A DNA stretch of 64,000 nt from Flagellimonas taeanensis (GTDB lineage Bacteria > Bacteroidota > Bacteroidia > Flavobacteriales > Flavobacteriaceae), in contig NZ_QXFO01000010.1 of assembly GCF_003584105.1 (NCBI RefSeq), forward strand, positions 1 to 64,000, read 5' to 3'. The position numbers and the translations under genes were made by a program. Position 1 is the first letter of the stretch, and every line of letters starts with the position of its first letter. The notes below the pieces were generated by a model, which searched no databases, was not told the DNA's origin, and saw only the letters and a program-made list of their open reading frames with translations. Of this stretch, positions 56,169-64,000 are shown one piece after another.

Positions 56169-57395
56169 ATGTTGCAGACCGCTTTGGACATACAGACCAT
56201 CCGCAAGGACTTTCCCATACTTCGCCGTGAGGTGAACGGGCAGCCCTTGGTGTATTTGGACAATGCAGCCACCTCGCAGACCCCGCAGCAGGTCATCGAT
56301 GTGATCGTGGACTACTACCATCGCTATAATGCTAACATCCACCGGGGGGTACACACGCTTTCGCAAGAGGCAACGGACGCCTATGAGACTGCCCGCCAAA
56401 AGATCCAGAAGCATTTTAATATCGGTAAGATCTATGAAGTGATTTTTACTTCTGGGACTACCCATGGCATCAATCTAGTGGCCACTGGTTTTACTTCCTT
56501 TCTAAAGAAAGGGGATGAAATAGTGGTATCGGCCATGGAGCACCATTCCAACATTGTGCCTTGGCAAATGCTCTGCGAGCGTACGGGTGCAGTCCTAAAA
56601 GTAATTCCAATGAACTTTGAAGGGGAACTGATTATGGAGGAATACCATGATCTATTGTCCAACAGGACCAAATTGGTGTTCTGTAACCACGTATCCAATG
56701 CCCTGGGTACCATCAATCCGATTGAAGAGATCATAGATGCAGCCCATAAGGTGGGTGCAGCCGTTCTGATTGACGGGGCGCAGGCCGCGGCACACATCAA
56801 ACCTGATCTACAGGCCCTTGATGTGGATTTTTATACCGTATCCGCACATAAAATGTGCGGACCTACAGGGGTTGGGATGCTCTACGGAAAGGAAGAATGG
56901 TTGAATAAATTGCCGCCCTACCAAGGAGGGGGTGAAATGATCGCTGAGGTCACTTTTGAAAAGACCACGTATGCCGATCTGCCCCATAAATTTGAAGCGG
57001 GTACTCCCAATATCTGTGGTGGAATTGCCTTTGGTGCCGCTTTGGACTATATGGAAAACATCGGTTTTGGCGCCATTGCCCAATACGAGGATGAACTGAT
57101 GCAATATGCCACACAGCAGTTGCTCACCATAGAAGGATTGCGGATCTACGGGACAGCAAAACACAAGACTTCGGTGATTTCCTTCAATATAGAAGGTGTC
57201 CATCCATACGATATCGGCACTATTCTCGACAAACTGGGAATAGCGGTCAGGACGGGCCACCATTGTGCACAGCCCATCATGGATTTTTATAAGATCCCGG
57301 GCACAGTACGGGCAAGTTTCAGCTTTTACAATACCCAAGAAGAAGTGGACAAGCTGGTGGAGGGCGTCAAACGGGCCAAAAAGATGCTTCTATAA
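56169..57395 (+). CDS. sufS: Cysteine desulfurase SufS
   Basis: The 408-residue PLP enzyme takes sulfur from cysteine and passes it to SufE. The PLP Lys is K228 in SAHKMCGPTGVG and the persulfide Cys is C366 in RTGHHCAQP. NAATSQTPQQVIDV is typical of the group II desulfurases. A long gap with two other genes separates it from sufE here. Confidence 0.96.
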   Translation: MLQTALDIQTIRKDFPILRREVNGQPLVYLDNAATSQTPQQVIDVIVDYYHRYNANIHRGVHTLSQEATDAYETARQKIQKHFNIGKIYEVIFTSGTTHGINLVATGFTSFLKKGDEIVVSAMEHHSNIVPWQMLCERTGAVLKVIPMNFEGELIMEEYHDLLSNRTKLVFCNHVSNALGTINPIEEIIDAAHKVGAAVLIDGAQAAAHIKPDLQALDVDFYTVSAHKMCGPTGVGMLYGKEEWLNKLPPYQGGGEMIAEVTFEKTTYADLPHKFEAGTPNICGGIAFGAALDYMENIGFGAIAQYEDELMQYATQQLLTIEGLRIYGTAKHKTSVISFNIEGVHPYDIGTILDKLGIAVRTGHHCAQPIMDFYKIPGTVRASFSFYNTQEEVDKLVEGVKRAKKMLL

Positions 57396-57410
57396 TCGAA
57401 TCTTATTCTC

Positions 57411-57446
57411 TTTTTCAATCATACAGTTATAACTGTATTGAAAAAA
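57411..57446. repeat. AT-rich palindrome after sufS
   Basis: TTTTTCAAT(C)ATACAGTTAT is followed by its near-complete reverse (AACTGTATTGAAAAA). It can form a long hairpin 16 bases after sufS. It could end or stabilise the sufS transcript; on the + strand it lacks a T-run. Confidence 0.6.
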
Positions 57447-57552
57447 ATTCTTACAAAGAGTGTAGTTTGTCGATTTTTACAGCAAAGTCTTAATTTTATG
57501 TTAAATTTTAATATCTTGAGGCATCATTAACCTTAATTAAATGTTAAAATAC

Positions 57553-58512
57553 ATGAAAAAAGTCTTTAAGTATCTTGCCGTCGGTGCCATTCTATTTGCA
57601 TCGTGTGAAAAATCAGAAACAACCGTGGAGACTGAACAAGTCCTTGAACAGGAGGTGTTCAAATTGTCGGCCGACCAATGTGGCTCTATGGGAGTTTTGG
57701 AAGATAAATTGGCCCTAGACCCTACCTTGGCCATTAAGATGCAGGCCGTTGAGGATCACACCAAAACTGCCATCAAACAGGGAATGACCCAAAAATTGCT
57801 TGCCGATGGATCCATTGAGATCCCTGTGGTCTTCCATATTATTTACAGGACACAAAGTGAAAACATTTCATTGGCGCAGATCGAGGACCAAATCGATGCA
57901 CTGAATGAAGATTTCAATCTGGATAATCCGGGTAGGGCAAGTATCCCAGGGGAGTTTTCAACTGTTGAGGCCGATATCAACATCACTTTTACACTACAGG
58001 AAGTCATCAGAACCTATAATCGAAGCCGTTCCTGGAGGCCGGATGATTCCATGAAGTTCGTTTCTCCAGTGGTCAACCCGGAAGAATACCTGAACATTTG
58101 GGTGGTGAACAACATGCCCTATCGAGGTGGGAATATCCTTGGATATGCACAATTTCCTGGGGGAGATCGTGCCACAGATGGTGTAGTCCTGGATTACAGG
58201 TTCACCGGCACCACAGCCTATTCAACCGGAAGAACTGCCACACACGAAGTGGGTCACTGGTTGAACTTGAGACATATCTGGGGAGATGGAGGTTGCGGAG
58301 CTTCGGATTTTGTGGATGATACACCCGATTCCGATGGACCCAGCAGAGGCTGCCCCGATTATCCTACCGTGAGTTGCGGGACCAATGATATGACCATGAA
58401 CTTTATGGATTATTCCGATGACCCTTGTTTGAACATGTTCACTTTAGGACAAAAAGACCGTATGTGGTCTGTTTTTGCAGCAGGAGGGTATAGAGCGGAC
58501 ATGGCCGACTAA
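57553..58512 (+). CDS. Lipoprotein M43-type zinc metalloprotease (pappalysin-like)
   Basis: From the ATG at 57553 this encodes 319 residues with a lipoprotein signal ending ILFASC; an ATG at 57541 adds four residues. HEVGHWLNLRH is the extended HEXXHxxGxxH zinc motif (first His about 231), and FMDYSDDPCLNMFT holds the Met-turn. M43 enzymes are secreted or surface proteases. It has its own terminator and interrupts the suf order between sufS and sufE. Confidence 0.9.
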   Translation: MKKVFKYLAVGAILFASCEKSETTVETEQVLEQEVFKLSADQCGSMGVLEDKLALDPTLAIKMQAVEDHTKTAIKQGMTQKLLADGSIEIPVVFHIIYRTQSENISLAQIEDQIDALNEDFNLDNPGRASIPGEFSTVEADINITFTLQEVIRTYNRSRSWRPDDSMKFVSPVVNPEEYLNIWVVNNMPYRGGNILGYAQFPGGDRATDGVVLDYRFTGTTAYSTGRTATHEVGHWLNLRHIWGDGGCGASDFVDDTPDSDGPSRGCPDYPTVSCGTNDMTMNFMDYSDDPCLNMFTLGQKDRMWSVFAAGGYRADMAD

Positions 58513-58530
58513 GAACTTTTTCCAAAATTG

Positions 58531-58566
58531 AAAAGGTACCGAATTTTTTCGGTACCTTTTTTTATG
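58531..58566 (+). terminator. Rho-independent terminator after the M43 gene
   Basis: AAAAGGTACCGAA and TTCGGTACCTTTT pair around TTTT, and the T-run continues to TTTTTTT. Confidence 0.92.
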
Positions 58567-58581
58567 ATTAAATCCATACCA

Positions 58582-59019
58582 ATGAAAAGTATCCATTTGC
58601 TCCTGCTCTGTGTCTTGAATGTCTTTACATGTAGCGATTCCATGGAAAAGCAAGATGCGGTTGTGTCCATTTTCTATGAGAGTGGGACAAGAATGTCAAC
58701 CTTTGCATTTAAAATTGATGCCAAGAACATTACCATCACCAAAACGGGGTTTGATGCCTATAAAACCGAACAAGGGACCCCTGACGAAACTTGGGCCCTT
58801 TTTTTGGAGCTTATCTCGAAAATAGATCTAAATTCCATAGAGAATTTGAACCCACCTTCTTCTTTGCATGCTTCGGATAGAGCTGCCTATGGCCGATTGG
58901 TCATCAAAACAGGAAAGCGGACCTATACAGCGCCCATGTTTGATGATGACAATCCACCTTCAACTATCCAAACTTTAATAGAACAGATCTACAAAACGAC
59001 CGAAAATATGGAGCGGTGA
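58582..59019 (+). CDS. Small lipoprotein, unknown
   Basis: The ATG at 58582 gives 145 residues with a lipoprotein signal ending NVFTC; an ATG at 58564 would add six residues. The mature part has a mixed alpha/beta pattern without recognised family. It begins just after the M43 terminator and ends about 100 bases before sufE. Confidence 0.7.
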   Translation: MKSIHLLLLCVLNVFTCSDSMEKQDAVVSIFYESGTRMSTFAFKIDAKNITITKTGFDAYKTEQGTPDETWALFLELISKIDLNSIENLNPPSSLHASDRAAYGRLVIKTGKRTYTAPMFDDDNPPSTIQTLIEQIYKTTENMER

Positions 59020-59115
59020 ACTATTGTTGATTCAAAAAAAGGTATAATGTATCTCTATGGGTCTTTATTGCTTTGATGGTAGTATTATGGTACCTTTACA
59101 TTCGAAACTTTTGAT

Positions 59116-59538
59116 ATGACCATACAAGAGATACAGGAAGAGATAGTGGATGAGTTCTCCATGTTCGATGACTGGATGCAACGGTACGAATACATGATAG
59201 AACTGGGCAAATCCCTTCCCTTGATAGAGGAACAATATAAAACGGACGATAATCTCATCAAGGGATGCCAGAGCAAGGTTTGGGTCCATGCCGAACTGGA
59301 TGGCGATAAATTGGTGTTTACCGCAGATAGTGATGCCATCATCACCAAGGGTATCATCGCCATACTGATCCGAGCGTTCAGCAACCAGAAACCACAGGAC
59401 ATCATAGATGCCGACACAGCATTTATAGATGAAATCGGGCTGAAGGAACATTTGTCCCCCACAAGGGCCAACGGTCTGGTCAGCATGATCAAGCAGTTGA
59501 AACTCTATGCGGTGGCCTATCAAACACAGTTAAATTAG
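59116..59538 (+). CDS. sufE: Sulfur acceptor protein SufE
   Basis: The 140-residue protein takes persulfide sulfur from SufS. C51 in KGCQSKVW is the acceptor Cys at the same position as in other SufE proteins, and the opening EEIVDEFSMFDDWMQRYEYM is typical. The SufT-like gene follows after 5 bases. Confidence 0.95.
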   Translation: MTIQEIQEEIVDEFSMFDDWMQRYEYMIELGKSLPLIEEQYKTDDNLIKGCQSKVWVHAELDGDKLVFTADSDAIITKGIIAILIRAFSNQKPQDIIDADTAFIDEIGLKEHLSPTRANGLVSMIKQLKLYAVAYQTQLN

Positions 59539-59543
59539 ACAAG

Positions 59544-59873
59544 ATGAGCGAAGAAACCAATATCGATACCCAAGACTTGGGCGAAAAAATAGTAAGGGTC
59601 CTCAAGACCATTTATGACCCTGAAATCCCGGTGGACATCTATGAGCTAGGGCTGATCTACGATGTGTTCGTAAACGAGGAATACGATGTCAAGATCTTGA
59701 TGACACTCACCTCGCCGAACTGTCCAGTGGCCGAGAGTTTGCCGGTTGAGGTGGAAGAGAAGGTCAAATCCATTGATGAACTGAAGGATGTGGAAGTGGA
59801 AATCACTTTTGATCCCCCTTGGACACAGGAACTGATGAGCGAAGAGGCCAAATTGGAACTTGGGCTGCTTTAA
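59544..59873 (+). CDS. sufT: SufT-like DUF59 Fe-S assembly factor
   Basis: The 109-residue protein is a DUF59/MIP18 domain: TIYDPEIPVDIYELGLIYDV and LTSPNCPVAESLP with the conserved Cys. Such proteins help mature Fe-S enzymes. It is normally followed by DUF2480 in this group; here an IVS-type gene remnant is in between. Confidence 0.9.
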   Translation: MSEETNIDTQDLGEKIVRVLKTIYDPEIPVDIYELGLIYDVFVNEEYDVKILMTLTSPNCPVAESLPVEVEEKVKSIDELKDVEVEITFDPPWTQELMSEEAKLELGLL

Positions 59874-59876
59874 TTG

Positions 59877-60372
59877 TCTGATATCTGAAGTCTGACATCA
59901 GAATTCAGAAACTCCAAATGAGAGTTATAGCATAGAGTTTAGATATCAAACCCCTGATATCACTTAAATAAGATTTATGGAAAAGGGGTTTGAACAAATA
60001 ATTTCTTGGCAGAAAGCTCGAAGGCTGAACACAGAAATCTACAGAGTCACAGGCAACAGTAGTTTTGGAAGGGATTTTGCGTTAAAAGATCAGATCAGAA
60101 GAGCTTCCATTTCCATTTCTTCCAATATAGCTGAAGGTTATGGTAGGAAAACGGATAAGGAGTTTATCTATTTTTTGAATGTAGCATAAGCTTCCTGTTA
60201 TGAAGTAAAATCGCAATTATATTTAGCTTTGGATATTGACTATTTGGATAAGAAAATGTTCGAAAAAATTTATGCCATCTGCGATGATATTTCGAAAACA
60301 ATTCATGGGTTGATAAAATATTTGGAACAAAAAAATGATATCAGAAGTCTGACATCTGATAACTGAATTCTG
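59877..60372. mobile_element. IVS-like element 3 (between sufT and DUF2480)
   Basis: GATATCTGAAGTCTGACATC plus AGA at the left end (59880-59902) recurs at 60337-60359 with 21 of 23 bases identical. Just inside, CAGAATTCAG (59899-59908) is the exact reverse of CTGAATTCTG (60363-60372). A broken four-helix-bundle gene lies inside. Confidence 0.5.
59977..60366 (+). pseudogene. Four-helix-bundle (IVS-type) gene with premature stop
   Basis: Codons 1-70 encode the first half of the domain (FEQIISWQKARRLNTEIYRV, RRASISISSNIAEGYGRKTD). Codon 71 is TAA (60187-60189) where relatives have a Lys codon. Beyond it the same frame continues as ASCYEVKSQLYLALDIDYLD to TGA at 60364-60366, giving a normal total length. 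A single nonsense change therefore inactivated it, apparently recently. Confidence 0.85.
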
Positions 60373-60378
60373 CAAAAG

Positions 60379-60885
60379 ATGGAAGAAGAAATCATAAACA
60401 GGGTAGCCCAGAGTAAATTGGTCACTTTTGACTTGGAGGATTATTATCCAAAAGGGGAAAGAAAGGTGGTGGACATCAAGGATTGGCTGTACGAGGGCAT
60501 CATATTGCGGGAAAAGGAGTTCAGGGACCATGTGGATGCCCACGATTGGGCCATGTACCAAGATGCGTATGTGGCGCTGCATTGCTCCACCGATGCCATT
60601 GTTCCCGGTTGGGCCTTTATGTTGGTTTCCTCCAAATTGGCGCCCTATGCCCAAAAAGTGGTTGTAGGCGGGCTGGAAGACTTGGAAAGCTCACTCTACC
60701 AGACCATTTTGGAAAATCTGGATGTTTCGGATTTTACAGATAAGCCCGTCATCATAAAAGGATGTTCCCACAAACCCGTCCCTGCGAATGCCTATATTAC
60801 TGCCATTACCAAAATTCAACAGGTGGCCAAAAGTGTCATGTATGGAGAGGCCTGTTCCTCCGTGCCGCTCTATAGGCGGAAGTAG
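60379..60885 (+). CDS. DUF2480 family protein
   Basis: The 168-residue protein matches DUF2480 (LVTFDLEDYYP, IDIKDWLYEGIILREKEFR-like VVDIKDWLYEGIILREKEFR, KPVIIKGCSHKPVPANAYI). It lies in the suf locus in many Bacteroidota, suggesting a link to Fe-S assembly, but the role is unknown. CSHKPVP and EACSSVPL hold conserved Cys. Confidence 0.88.
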   Translation: MEEEIINRVAQSKLVTFDLEDYYPKGERKVVDIKDWLYEGIILREKEFRDHVDAHDWAMYQDAYVALHCSTDAIVPGWAFMLVSSKLAPYAQKVVVGGLEDLESSLYQTILENLDVSDFTDKPVIIKGCSHKPVPANAYITAITKIQQVAKSVMYGEACSSVPLYRRK

Positions 60886-60909
60886 CTATGTCCCTAAGGT
60901 GACTTTTCT

Positions 60910-60917
60910 TACTTTTG
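60910..60917 (+). promoter_or_regulatory. -7 element of the DUF3078 gene
   Basis: TACTTTTG fits TAnnTTTG and lies 25 bases before the start codon. No clear TTG is seen upstream. Confidence 0.45.
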
Positions 60918-60942
60918 CGGTCTAAACAGAAAACTCCATACT

Positions 60943-61875
60943 ATGAAAAAATCGCTTTTGACCGCTATGGCTTTCTTTGTCCTGACATTGACCTTTGCAC
61001 AGACCGAAGAAGAGCTGAAGGCCCAAATTGCCCCCAAAAAAGATTCCATTGCCACTATCCAATCCCGCGTGAACGCATTGCAAAAACAATTGGATGCCCT
61101 ACCCGGATGGAAAATCGGCGCTTTTGGCACCATCGGTGGTAGCCTTTCCCAGTTCAACAACTGGTTTGCCCAAGGCATTCCCAACAACTCATCCGGTAAC
61201 ATCGGCTTTACGGTAAATGCTTTTGCCAACCTTCAGGAAGAAAAGTTTTTTTGGAGAAATGCGGCCAACGTGAACCTCACTTGGGTAAAATTGGACGATA
61301 AGGACGACCCAACTGATGATGATAGCTTCCGTCAGGCCACAGACGTGTTCAACATTTCGTCTCTCTATGGTAGGAAACTGAGCGAAAAATTTGCCATTTC
61401 CGCCCTGACCGAATACCGCACCACCATTTTGAGCAACTTCAACGACCCCGGCTACCTGGATATCGGTGTCGGTGCCACTTGGACACCCATTTCTGACCTG
61501 GTGGTGGTAATACACCCCCTCAACTACAACTTTGTGTTCAGCAGCGAGGACAACATATTCGAATCATCCATGGGTGCCAAGATTCTGGCCGACTACACCA
61601 AGCAACTGGGTGCCGTGAGCTTCAAGAGCAACCTTTCATTATTCCAAAGTTATAAAAGCAGTGACCTGAGCAACTGGACATGGACCAATTCCTTCAGTTA
61701 TTCCCTTTGGAAGATGATTGGGGTAGGGTTCGATTTTGGATTGAGGAGCAACAAGCAAGAAACCCTCAACTATATTGTCAACAATGCCCCGACTCCTGAC
61801 CCGGCCGCCACTTTTGACACCATAGACAACGAATTGCAAACCTATTGGACCTTGGGCTTGAGCTATAAGTTCTGA
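60943..61875 (+). CDS. DUF3078 outer-membrane protein
   Basis: The 310-residue protein has a signal peptide ending LTFAQ, a short coiled coil (residues 24-55) and a barrel-like remainder ending YWTLGLSYKF with a terminal Phe. GGSLSQFNNWFAQGIPNNSS is a DUF3078 hallmark. The role is unknown. A terminator follows. Confidence 0.87.
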   Translation: MKKSLLTAMAFFVLTLTFAQTEEELKAQIAPKKDSIATIQSRVNALQKQLDALPGWKIGAFGTIGGSLSQFNNWFAQGIPNNSSGNIGFTVNAFANLQEEKFFWRNAANVNLTWVKLDDKDDPTDDDSFRQATDVFNISSLYGRKLSEKFAISALTEYRTTILSNFNDPGYLDIGVGATWTPISDLVVVIHPLNYNFVFSSEDNIFESSMGAKILADYTKQLGAVSFKSNLSLFQSYKSSDLSNWTWTNSFSYSLWKMIGVGFDFGLRSNKQETLNYIVNNAPTPDPAATFDTIDNELQTYWTLGLSYKF

Positions 61876-61904
61876 AATACCTTTTGAACAATAATTCCGG
61901 ATAC

Positions 61905-61935
61905 AAAAAAAGCCCTCAAAATGAGGGCTTTTTTG
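61905..61935 (+). terminator. Rho-independent terminator after DUF3078
   Basis: AAAAAAAGCCCTC and GAGGGCTTTTTT pair around AAAAT, giving T-runs on both strands. Confidence 0.9.
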
Positions 61936-62155
61936 TGGGGTGAAATATGATTTTTCATGTTTTTAAGACCATGGTCTAAGTAGGTTAAGATCATATCGAT
62001 CAAGGTTCGACACTAAATGACTTAAAAACAATGTGAAAGTAGTCCGCACATGGCTAACCCCTAAATTTTTGTTGTGAACTGTCCAAAAACTGTGGTGGAA
62101 AGGACCTACGGGAACATCTAATCGAAGAAGTGGGACACTTTGTCCCGAAGGTCTT
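61936..62155. other. Convergent intergenic region
   Basis: The stretch between DUF3078 and hflX holds two small palindromes (AGACCATGGTCT at 61966-61977 and GGGACA/TGTCCC near 62131) but no gene. Confidence 0.4.
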
Positions 62156-63370
62156 TTAGTATTCGTCCAAGTGTTCGGGATAGAGGAAGTTGTTGTAGGG
62201 GAAACGGGTTACGTGGATTTTCCTAACTTCATCATATACACGTTTCCTGAACTCGTCCAGGTTTTCCTTGTTCAGTGCCGAAATAAAAAGGGCCCGGTCC
62301 CCAATTTTGTTGAACCAAGTGTTCTTCCATTCTTCCAAGGTGAAATGGGCCGAAGTCCGTTCCGTCACCAAGTCGTCCTCATCAATGGTCTCGGGGGTGT
62401 ACTGGTCTATTTTGTTGAAGACCATGATGGTCTCCTTATCCATACTGTCTATTTCGCCCAAAATTTGGTTCACAGAGTCAATATGTTCCTCAAAATTGGG
62501 GTGCGAGATGTCCACCACATGCAACAACAGGTCGGCCTCCCGAACCTCGTCCAAGGTGCTTTTGAAACTTTCCACCAGCTGTGTGGGCAGTTTTCGAATA
62601 AAACCTACGGTATCGCTCAACAAAAAGGGAAGGTTGCCAATGACCACTTTGCGCACCGTGGTGTCCAGTGTGGCGAAAAGTTTGTTCTCGGCGAACACAT
62701 CGCTCTTGCTGATGACGTTCATCAAGGTGGACTTGCCCACGTTTGTGTAGCCCACCAAGGCCACACGCACCAAGGCCCCACGGTTGCCCCTTTGGGTTTC
62801 CATCTGGCGGTCTATCTTGGCCAATTTCTTTTTGAGTAGGGCAATGCGATCGCGAACGATCCGTCTATCCGTCTCGATTTCCGTTTCTCCCGGACCACGC
62901 ATCCCGATGCCCCCGCGCTGCCTTTCCAAGTGGGTCCAAAGCCCGGTCAATCGGGGCAAAAGGTATTCGTATTGGGCCAGTTCCACCTGCGTTCGAGCAT
63001 AGCTGGTCTGGGCCCGTTGGGCAAAAATATCGAGGATAAGCCCCGTTCGGTCCAAGATCTTACAACGGAGTATCTTTTCAATGTTTTTCTGTTGTGCAGG
63101 CGTGAGTTCGTCATCAAAGATGACGGCACCTATCTCATTTTCATTGACATAGCGTTCCACCTCTTCCATTTTCCCAGCACCGATGTAGGTCTTTGGGTTG
63201 GGCACTTCCACGCGTTGCACAAACCTTTTTTCGACCTCGCCCCCGGCCGTATAGGTCAAAAATTCGAGCTCGTCCAGATATTCCGTTACCTTGGCTTCAT
63301 CCTGTGCTTGGTTGATGACACCTACCAGCACGGCCTTCTCATAATCTATCGACTTCTTTTCTAGCATCAA
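62156..63370 (-). CDS. hflX: Ribosome-associated GTPase HflX
   Basis: The 404-residue GTPase splits or rescues stalled ribosomes. The N-terminal domain has YIGAGKMEEV and FDDELTPAQQKNIEKI; the linker holds QRGGIGMRGPGETEIETDRR. The G domain has GYTNVGKSTLMN (G1), DTVGF (G3) and NKID (G4). Two adjacent ATGs (63370, 63367) can start it. TAGATTTG (reverse strand, 63385-63392) is a fitting -7 element. Confidence 0.95.
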   Translation of the reverse strand: MMLEKKSIDYEKAVLVGVINQAQDEAKVTEYLDELEFLTYTAGGEVEKRFVQRVEVPNPKTYIGAGKMEEVERYVNENEIGAVIFDDELTPAQQKNIEKILRCKILDRTGLILDIFAQRAQTSYARTQVELAQYEYLLPRLTGLWTHLERQRGGIGMRGPGETEIETDRRIVRDRIALLKKKLAKIDRQMETQRGNRGALVRVALVGYTNVGKSTLMNVISKSDVFAENKLFATLDTTVRKVVIGNLPFLLSDTVGFIRKLPTQLVESFKSTLDEVREADLLLHVVDISHPNFEEHIDSVNQILGEIDSMDKETIMVFNKIDQYTPETIDEDDLVTERTSAHFTLEEWKNTWFNKIGDRALFISALNKENLDEFRKRVYDEVRKIHVTRFPYNNFLYPEHLDEY

Positions 63371-63464
63371 ATGGGATTAAAGTGCAAATCTACACAATGT
63401 TTTGGAAGCTGATTTTTGTACTTTGGGTTAATATTGACCCAATCCCAAAAAAGAACATTTCAAA

Positions 63465-64000
63465 TTGTATAGTCCAGAGAATAGATACACCATTGCATTT
63501 TACAATCTTGAGAATTTTTTCGACGCCAAGGATGACCCGCATAGTCTTGATGATGACTTTACACCAGGGGGCCTTCGCAATTGGAACGAGTCCAAGTTTC
63601 GAAACAAAAGCCGCAAGATTGCCAGGGCCCTATCGGAAATTGGAAGGGAGGAAAGCAACAGACCTCCCGTGTTGGTCGGTATTGCAGAAGTGGAGAACAA
63701 GACGGTGATCACATCCATCCTACAGCAAAAAGAACTTAGAGAGACCGATTATGACTTTGTCCATTTTGACTCTCCGGACGAGCGTGGCATTGACACGGCC
63801 CTGATCTATCAGCAGAAACATTTTAAGGTATTGGATGCGGAAACACTACCGCTATTGGTGGACAATGTGAACGGGGCAAGGGATTTTACCAGGGACATTC
63901 TCTATGTGCATGGAAGGCTGAACCAAGAAGAAGTGCACGTGTTCGTGAACCATTGGCCGTCACGTGGGGAAGGGGCAGAGGTCACGAGCTATAAAAGGGT
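63465..64000 (+). CDS. Endonuclease/exonuclease/phosphatase family protein (5' part)
   Basis: The frame YTIAFYNLENFFDAKDDPHS, LVGIAEVENKTVI, RGIDTALIYQQ and FVNHWPSRGEG shows the metal- and phosphate-binding motifs of the EEP superfamily. A TGA lies upstream, and the first usable start in frame is a TTG at 63465. The gene runs off the right edge after 178 codons. Members are nucleases or phosphodiesterases; the substrate is unknown. It is divergent from hflX. Confidence 0.85.
   Translation, partial: MYSPENRYTIAFYNLENFFDAKDDPHSLDDDFTPGGLRNWNESKFRNKSRKIARALSEIGREESNRPPVLVGIAEVENKTVITSILQQKELRETDYDFVHFDSPDERGIDTALIYQQKHFKVLDAETLPLLVDNVNGARDFTRDILYVHGRLNQEEVHVFVNHWPSRGEGAEVTSYKR

Noticed and set aside
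61966..61977. Perfect 12-base palindrome AGACCATGGTCT
   Set aside because: Sits in a gap between convergent genes without a promoter or T-run; no role can be supported.
62171..62839. 222-codon plus-strand frame opposite hflX
   Set aside because: Shadow of the HflX G domain; HflX motifs are complete on the other strand.

Overview
The window looks like chromosome of a member of the Flavobacteriaceae, probably a marine Allomuricauda/Flagellimonas-like organism; the genus is a guess from protein style. The evidence is a gliding lipoprotein (gldH) next to ricT and a class A penicillin-binding protein, families typical of Bacteroidota (DUF4292, DUF2480, DUF3078, an HU-CCDC81/SPOR protein), many lipoproteins with an early lipobox, A-rich leaders without Shine-Dalgarno sequences, and promoters of the Bacteroidota type (TTG, about 17-21 bases, TAnnTTTG). 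No rRNA, tRNA, CRISPR array, insertion sequence or prophage was recognised.

Layout. 1-3.3 kb is an accessory patch: a lipoprotein with a GC-rich front and an AT-rich HEXXH tail, followed by small AT-rich lipoprotein/membrane genes, one of them duplicated and broken. 3.4-10.3 kb is housekeeping: flippase, dut, a sugar nucleotidyltransferase, TPR protein, DUF4292 lipoprotein, an EnvC-like protein and an aldo/keto reductase. 10.3-16.4 kb holds a lipoprotein/outer-membrane pair, a thioesterase, the HU-SPOR protein, dprA and trpS; between dprA and trpS lie REP-like palindromes, a small GIY-YIG gene and a decayed copy of the dprA 3' end. 16.5-24.2 kb carries two LytS-type kinases (one frameshifted, one with a degenerate ATPase), plsC, an ECF sigma factor with a trans-envelope anti-sigma/beta-barrel fusion, and recA. 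24.4-33.2 kb has trhO, ricT-gldH-pbp1A, scoAB, a candidate 35-codon gene, an XRE/S24-like repressor and an orphan vsr. 33.3-42.9 kb has sdhCAB, a SIMPL protein, two tandem collagen-like lipoproteins, a LytTR/LytS pair and a RimK-like ligase. 43-51.2 kb holds pepP, a serine hydrolase, a ketopantoate-reductase-like gene, a CDF-like membrane protein, brnQ and thiL.

51.3-61.9 kb is the suf locus: sufA, sufB, sufC, sufD, sufS, then sufE and a SufT-like DUF59 gene, followed by DUF2480 and DUF3078. Three genes for four-helix-bundle proteins of the 23S rRNA intervening-sequence (IVS) family sit in three different junctions of this locus, each bounded by inverted or direct repeats. One has a premature stop and one lacks an obvious start. 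A lipoprotein M43 metalloprotease and a second lipoprotein also separate sufS from sufE. hflX and the start of an endonuclease/exonuclease/phosphatase gene close the window.

The most interesting signals are the repeated IVS-type insertions in suf, the GIY-YIG gene nested in REP-like hairpins beside a duplicated dprA tail, and the toxin-like lipoprotein locus with repeated cassettes at the left edge. All functional readings are from sequence inspection only; no database search was run.
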